A stretch of 64,000 bases of DNA from Haloarcula amylolytica JCM 13557 (lineage in GTDB: Archaea; Halobacteriota; Halobacteria; Halobacteriales; Haloarculaceae), in assembly GCF_000336615.1 (NCBI RefSeq), contig NZ_AOLW01000046.1, positions 286 through 64,285 of the forward strand. The letters run 5' to 3'. Below, one piece after another: positions 61,057-64,000 of the stretch. Numbering within the stretch: position 1 is the first letter of the stretch; every line of letters begins with the position of its first letter. The translations under genes and the position numbers were made by a program. The notes beneath the pieces are model-generated. The model was not told the DNA's origin and did no database searches. It was given only the letters and a program-made list of their open reading frames with translations.

Positions 61057-61179
61057 TCACCCGCCGAGGATGAACAGCGCGAGGACGACGGAGATGAGCA
61101 GGGTTGCCAGAATCAGTAGCGCGACGATTGTGACCGAGGAGAGCGCGTTGTCGTCGGATCGGAGTGCGCGTAGAGACAT
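61057..61179 (-). CDS. 40-residue pilin-like peptide
   Basis: Starts at ATG 61179 (MSLRALRSDDNALSSV) and ends TGA 61057-61059; an ATG 12 nt up (61191) is the alternative. The first 12 residues are charged, then a single hydrophobic helix (SVTIVALLILATLLISVVLA) leads to LFILGG and stop. Aligned without gaps, it follows the N-terminal helix of haloarchaeal type IV pilins (pattern AxSxVIxVxLLxAxT...FxLG) over 29 residues, but has no C-terminal head. It lies 91 nt upstream of the pilus operon on the same strand. It could be a minimal filament subunit. Confidence 0.68.
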   Translation of the reverse strand: MSLRALRSDDNALSSVTIVALLILATLLISVVLALFILGG

Positions 61180-61370
61180 TGTGGAGGCCATCCGACAGTG
61201 GATTTTCGTCCTGTACCACCGGGACTGGGCTGTTAGTTCTATCGAACCGGTTACGTCACCAAACTGTACGCTTTTTCAATCGGTTCGAGTTGAACGGGTG
61301 TCTCGAACGTGCCATCAACTGACCCGGAGCCAGCAAACGTTTATTTCGGATGCCGTGGCCACGCCGTTCT

Positions 61371-61739
61371 ATGGCCGATAGCGACCAGGTGAAAGCGGCA
61401 CTCACGGCACTCGCTGACGGGGAGGGCGACAACAGCGACGACGGAGGCGGAGCGTTGCGAGTAGCCGACGGAGAGGACGGCTGTAGCACAGGCCGGATTG
61501 GCACCCGCGATACAGGCGGCGACGCCGACTACCGGACAGTCATCGAGCGAGCGACCGAGGCGACCGACGACTTAGACGAGGCGGTCGCCTTCGTCGAGAC
61601 GTTCGGCGTCGGGCGACTCGAAGCGGCCGTCGCACAGGCCGAACACGAAGTGAGCGGGCTGGCCGACGAGGGGCGGGCGACTCTGCGAGCGTTCCGGCGA
61701 TACCGCGACGCCGCGGCGGGGCCCAGCGATGGGTCGTAG
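61371..61739 (+). CDS. Conserved haloarchaeal small protein upstream of mre11
   Basis: A 122-aa acidic protein from ATG 61371 (MADSDQVKAALTALADGEGD). First third low complexity (Asp/Gly-rich), then a helical domain, TVIERATEATDDLDEAVAFV, and LADEGRATLRAFRRYRDAAA. No motif I can name. Same strand as mre11, 84 nt before it, with a possible separate mre11 promoter (tttagg at about 61794) in between. It may be a partner of the Mre11-Rad50 complex, by location only. Confidence 0.65.
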   Translation: MADSDQVKAALTALADGEGDNSDDGGGALRVADGEDGCSTGRIGTRDTGGDADYRTVIERATEATDDLDEAVAFVETFGVGRLEAAVAQAEHEVSGLADEGRATLRAFRRYRDAAAGPSDGS

Positions 61740-61823
61740 CCACCGGGCCGACCGCATCGTGGTCGACCACTTTCACTGCGGTCACGATACCCCTTTAGGT
61801 GGCGCTGGCTTACAGGTGGGCAA

Positions 61824-63080
61824 ATGACACGGGTGATACACACCGGCGATACCCACGTCGGGTATCAGCAGTACAACGTCCCCGACCGACGGGACGACTT
61901 CCTCGATGCGTTCCGGCAGGTGGTCCGAGACGCCATCGCGGACGACGCGGACGCCGTCGTCCACGCCGGTGACCTGTTCCACGACCGCCGCCCGGCGCTG
62001 GCTGATATCATGGGCACGCTGACCGTTCTCGAAGAACTCTCCGAAGCCGGTATTCCGTTTCTTGCCGTTGTGGGTAACCACGAGGCAAAACGCGACGCCC
62101 AGTGGCTCGACCTGTACGAGTCACTCGGTCTGGCGACGCGGCTCGACGACGAGCCGACCGTCATCGGCGACACCGCCTTCTACGGGCTCGATTTCGTGCC
62201 CCGGTCACAGCGCGAGGACCTCGACTACGACTTCGCCTCCCACGACGCCGACAGCGCCGCACTGGTCACTCACGGCCTGTTCCAGCCCTTCGACTACGGC
62301 GACTGGGATGCCGAACAAATTCTGACCGAGTCGTCGGTGACCTTCGACGCGATGTTGCTCGGCGACAACCACGACCCCGGTAAACAGCAAATCGAGGACA
62401 CCTGGGTCACATACTGTGGATCGACCGAGCGCGCGAGCGCGAGCGAGCGAGAGGACCGCGGCTACAACATCGTCACCTTCGACGACGAGGTCCGTATCAC
62501 CCGCCGCGGCCTCGACACCCGCGAGTTCGTCTTCGTCGACGTGGATCTCGGGCCCGAGGAGGGCGTCGAACGGGTTCGGAGTCGCGTCGGCCAGCACGAC
62601 CTGGAGGACGCCGTCGTCATCGTCTCGATCAGTGGCGACGGCGACCCAGTGACCCCAGCCAGCGTCGAATCGTTCGCACTTGACCGAGGGGCACTCGTGG
62701 CTCGCGTCACCGACCACCGGGAAATCACGGCCGAGGACCACGAAACGGATATCAGCTTCGCCGACCCCGACGACGCCGTCACAGAGCGCGTCCGCGACCT
62801 CGGCCTGAGCGAGGCCGCCTACGACATCGACGAGACGATTCGCGCCTCGAAGGTCGCCGATGCGAACGTCAAAGACGAGGTCGAACGACACGTTCGTGAA
62901 CTGCTCTCCGAGGGTTCGGACGCCCTCGCAGCCGATACGGGGGCGGCCACGAGCGACGGAGCGCCCGAAACGGAAGCCAACGCAGGCACGGACGAGGACG
63001 ACACTGACGACGGAGCGGCGGTGAACGAAGCCGACGGCACGGACACCGAGAGTCAGGCGAGCGTCGAGGAGTTCCTGTAA
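61824..63080 (+). CDS. mre11: DNA double-strand-break nuclease Mre11
   Basis: Mn-dependent exo/endonuclease that processes DNA ends with Rad50; 418 aa. All phosphoesterase motifs are present: [13 protein letters not shown] (about 4-16), [13 protein letters not shown] (about 48-60), [11 protein letters not shown] (about 79-89), ALVTHGLF and [11 protein letters not shown] (about 178-188). The capping and Rad50-binding regions follow, then a low-complexity acidic tail (about 370-418) ending in SVEEFL. 13 nt before rad50, so clearly one operon. Confidence 0.95.
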   Translation: MTRVIHTGDTHVGYQQYNVPDRRDDFLDAFRQVVRDAIADDADAVVHAGDLFHDRRPALADIMGTLTVLEELSEAGIPFLAVVGNHEAKRDAQWLDLYESLGLATRLDDEPTVIGDTAFYGLDFVPRSQREDLDYDFASHDADSAALVTHGLFQPFDYGDWDAEQILTESSVTFDAMLLGDNHDPGKQQIEDTWVTYCGSTERASASEREDRGYNIVTFDDEVRITRRGLDTREFVFVDVDLGPEEGVERVRSRVGQHDLEDAVVIVSISGDGDPVTPASVESFALDRGALVARVTDHREITAEDHETDISFADPDDAVTERVRDLGLSEAAYDIDETIRASKVADANVKDEVERHVRELLSEGSDALAADTGAATSDGAPETEANAGTDEDDTDDGAAVNEADGTDTESQASVEEFL

Positions 63081-63093
63081 TGGAGGGTCGACA

Positions 63094-64000
63094 ATGAAAT
63101 TCCAACGCGTCAAGCTATCTAATTTCAAGTGCTACGACGATGCAGACCTGCGACTGGACAGCGGCGTGACCGTCATCCACGGACTCAATGGGAGCGGAAA
63201 GTCCTCCCTGCTTGAGGCCTGTTTCTTCGCGCTGTACGGCTCGAAGGCGCTGGACGAGAATCTCGGTGATGTGGTCACTATCGGGGCCGATGACTGTACC
63301 GTCGAACTGTGGTTCTCCCACGCCGGTGGCGACTACCACCTCACTCGCCGGGTGCGTGCGACCGGGGCACAACCGACAACGGCCAAATGCGTGCTTGAGA
63401 CGCCCGAAGGCAACTACGAAGGGGCGCGTGACGTGCGCCGACGCATTACGGAACTCCTTCGGATGGACAGCGAGGCGTTCGTCAACTGCGCCTACGTCCG
63501 CCAGGGCGAGGTGAACAAGCTCATCAACGCCTCGCCGGGCGACCGGCAGGACATGCTCGATGACCTCCTGCAACTGGGGAAACTGGAGGAGTACCGGGAG
63601 CGGGCCAGCGACGCCCGTGTCGGCGTCGGCCGCGTGCGCGATGACAAACAGGGGGCACTCTCACAACTCGACGAGCAGATTCAAGAGAAAGAGGAGAAAG
63701 AGCTCCACGAGCGCCTGAACAGTTTGGAAACGAAGGAGTCCAATCTACAGGTCGAAATCGAACACATCGAGGACCAGAAGGTCACCGCCGAGGAGACGCT
63801 CACGCAGGCCGAGTCCGTACTGGAAGAGTACGAGGAGAAACGCGAGGAGCTGTCGACCCTCGAAGCCGACATCGAGGAGTTAGAGACGACCATCACCGAG
63901 ACGGAGACGGAACGTACCGAGCTCAAAGAGCAGATCAGCGACCTGCAGGACCGCCGGGAGTCGCTGCGGGAGGACCTCTCGGAAACGGTGGCCGAAATCG
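63094..64000 (+). CDS. rad50: Rad50 ATPase, N-terminal part (cut by window edge)
   Basis: SMC-like ATPase partner of Mre11. Seen are the first 302 codons: N-terminal [20 protein letters not shown], Walker [21 protein letters not shown] (about 29-48), and the Q-loop region [20 protein letters not shown] (about 131-150). From about 180 the sequence turns into a long heptad coiled coil ([20 protein letters not shown] and similar). The zinc-hook and C-terminal ATPase half lie beyond the right edge. Confidence 0.95.
   Translation, partial: MKFQRVKLSNFKCYDDADLRLDSGVTVIHGLNGSGKSSLLEACFFALYGSKALDENLGDVVTIGADDCTVELWFSHAGGDYHLTRRVRATGAQPTTAKCVLETPEGNYEGARDVRRRITELLRMDSEAFVNCAYVRQGEVNKLINASPGDRQDMLDDLLQLGKLEEYRERASDARVGVGRVRDDKQGALSQLDEQIQEKEEKELHERLNSLETKESNLQVEIEHIEDQKVTAEETLTQAESVLEEYEEKREELSTLEADIEELETTITETETERTELKEQISDLQDRRESLREDLSETVAEI

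Noticed and set aside
62415-62455. Run of gagcgcgcgagcgcgagcga in mre11, first taken as a fourth copy of the coding palindrome
   Set aside because: It has no paired stems with a short loop, and [10 protein letters not shown]-like sequence is, as I recall, normal for haloarchaeal Mre11, so it is ordinary GC-rich coding.
1-64000. tRNA, rRNA, CRISPR arrays and transposase genes
   Set aside because: No cloverleaf with a TpsiC arm, no rRNA core segments, no regularly spaced repeats and no DDE or HUH transposase motifs were found by reading.

Overview
The window is a GC-rich stretch (about 64% GC, with marked acidic bias in every protein) of a halophilic archaeon, most like Haloarcula or a close relative. 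Support: TFB, YchF, Mre11/Rad50, type II dehydroquinate synthase, a Brp/Blh retinal-forming enzyme, an Htr-type transducer, Tat-dependent lipoproteins, many genes of haloarchaea-only families, and TATA-like boxes placed about 27-30 nt before start codons (leaderless mRNAs). No rRNA, tRNA, CRISPR array, transposase gene or provirus was seen; the region reads as ordinary chromosome.

Layout. 1-5.2 kb: endonuclease III, an MFS carrier, an aldo/keto reductase, a DsbB-like oxidoreductase, a small protein and a purine phosphoribosyltransferase-like protein, the last two ending in a shared 79-nt palindrome. 5.2-8 kb: divergent crtI and blh (carotenoid to retinal). 8-13.9 kb: Eis-like acetyltransferase, Asp/Glu racemase, CBS/CorC membrane protein, an oleate-hydratase homologue and a Bat-type HTH regulator. 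14.2-17.7 kb: cosT/cosB-like chemotaxis pair. 18-19.3 kb: DsbA-like lipoprotein plus a membrane protein with a CAAC motif. 20-22 kb: YchF and GNAT. 21.9-28.3 kb: tryptophan and early aromatic synthesis (trpCBA, ADH synthase, DHQ synthase II, aroD). 28.4-30.8 kb: a solitary DNA methylase (probable CTAG methylase Zim) and TFB, separated by a hairpin-rich 211-nt repeat. 31-42.5 kb: secreted hydrolase, glycosyltransferase-flippase fusion, radical SAM-HhH protein, FG-GAP lipoprotein, NhaC antiporter, ABC exporter and DUF429 protein. 42.6-51.6 kb: small zinc proteins, Hsp20, FAD oxidase, Nudix, MFS, aldo/keto reductase, DHH phosphoesterase, SDR and a small helical protein. 51.7-61.2 kb: a tightly overlapping type IV pilus/secretion operon (ATPase, TadC-like platform, six companions and a 40-residue pilin-like peptide). 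61.4-64 kb: small protein, mre11 and the start of rad50.

The most striking signal is a family of about 50-nt double-hairpin elements lying in frame inside protein genes: near the 3' end of trpB, inside trpA, and inside the radical SAM gene. The three share one architecture (an 8-bp stem closed by a GNA loop, a 9-10-nt linker ending CGA, a 5-bp GCGGY stem, then GAG), while their outer stems differ in sequence but stay fully paired. One copy is read in a different frame from the other two. They look like mobile or replicating palindromes that have inserted into coding sequence, and the intergenic repeat at 29.5 kb contains the same GAA-loop hairpin type.
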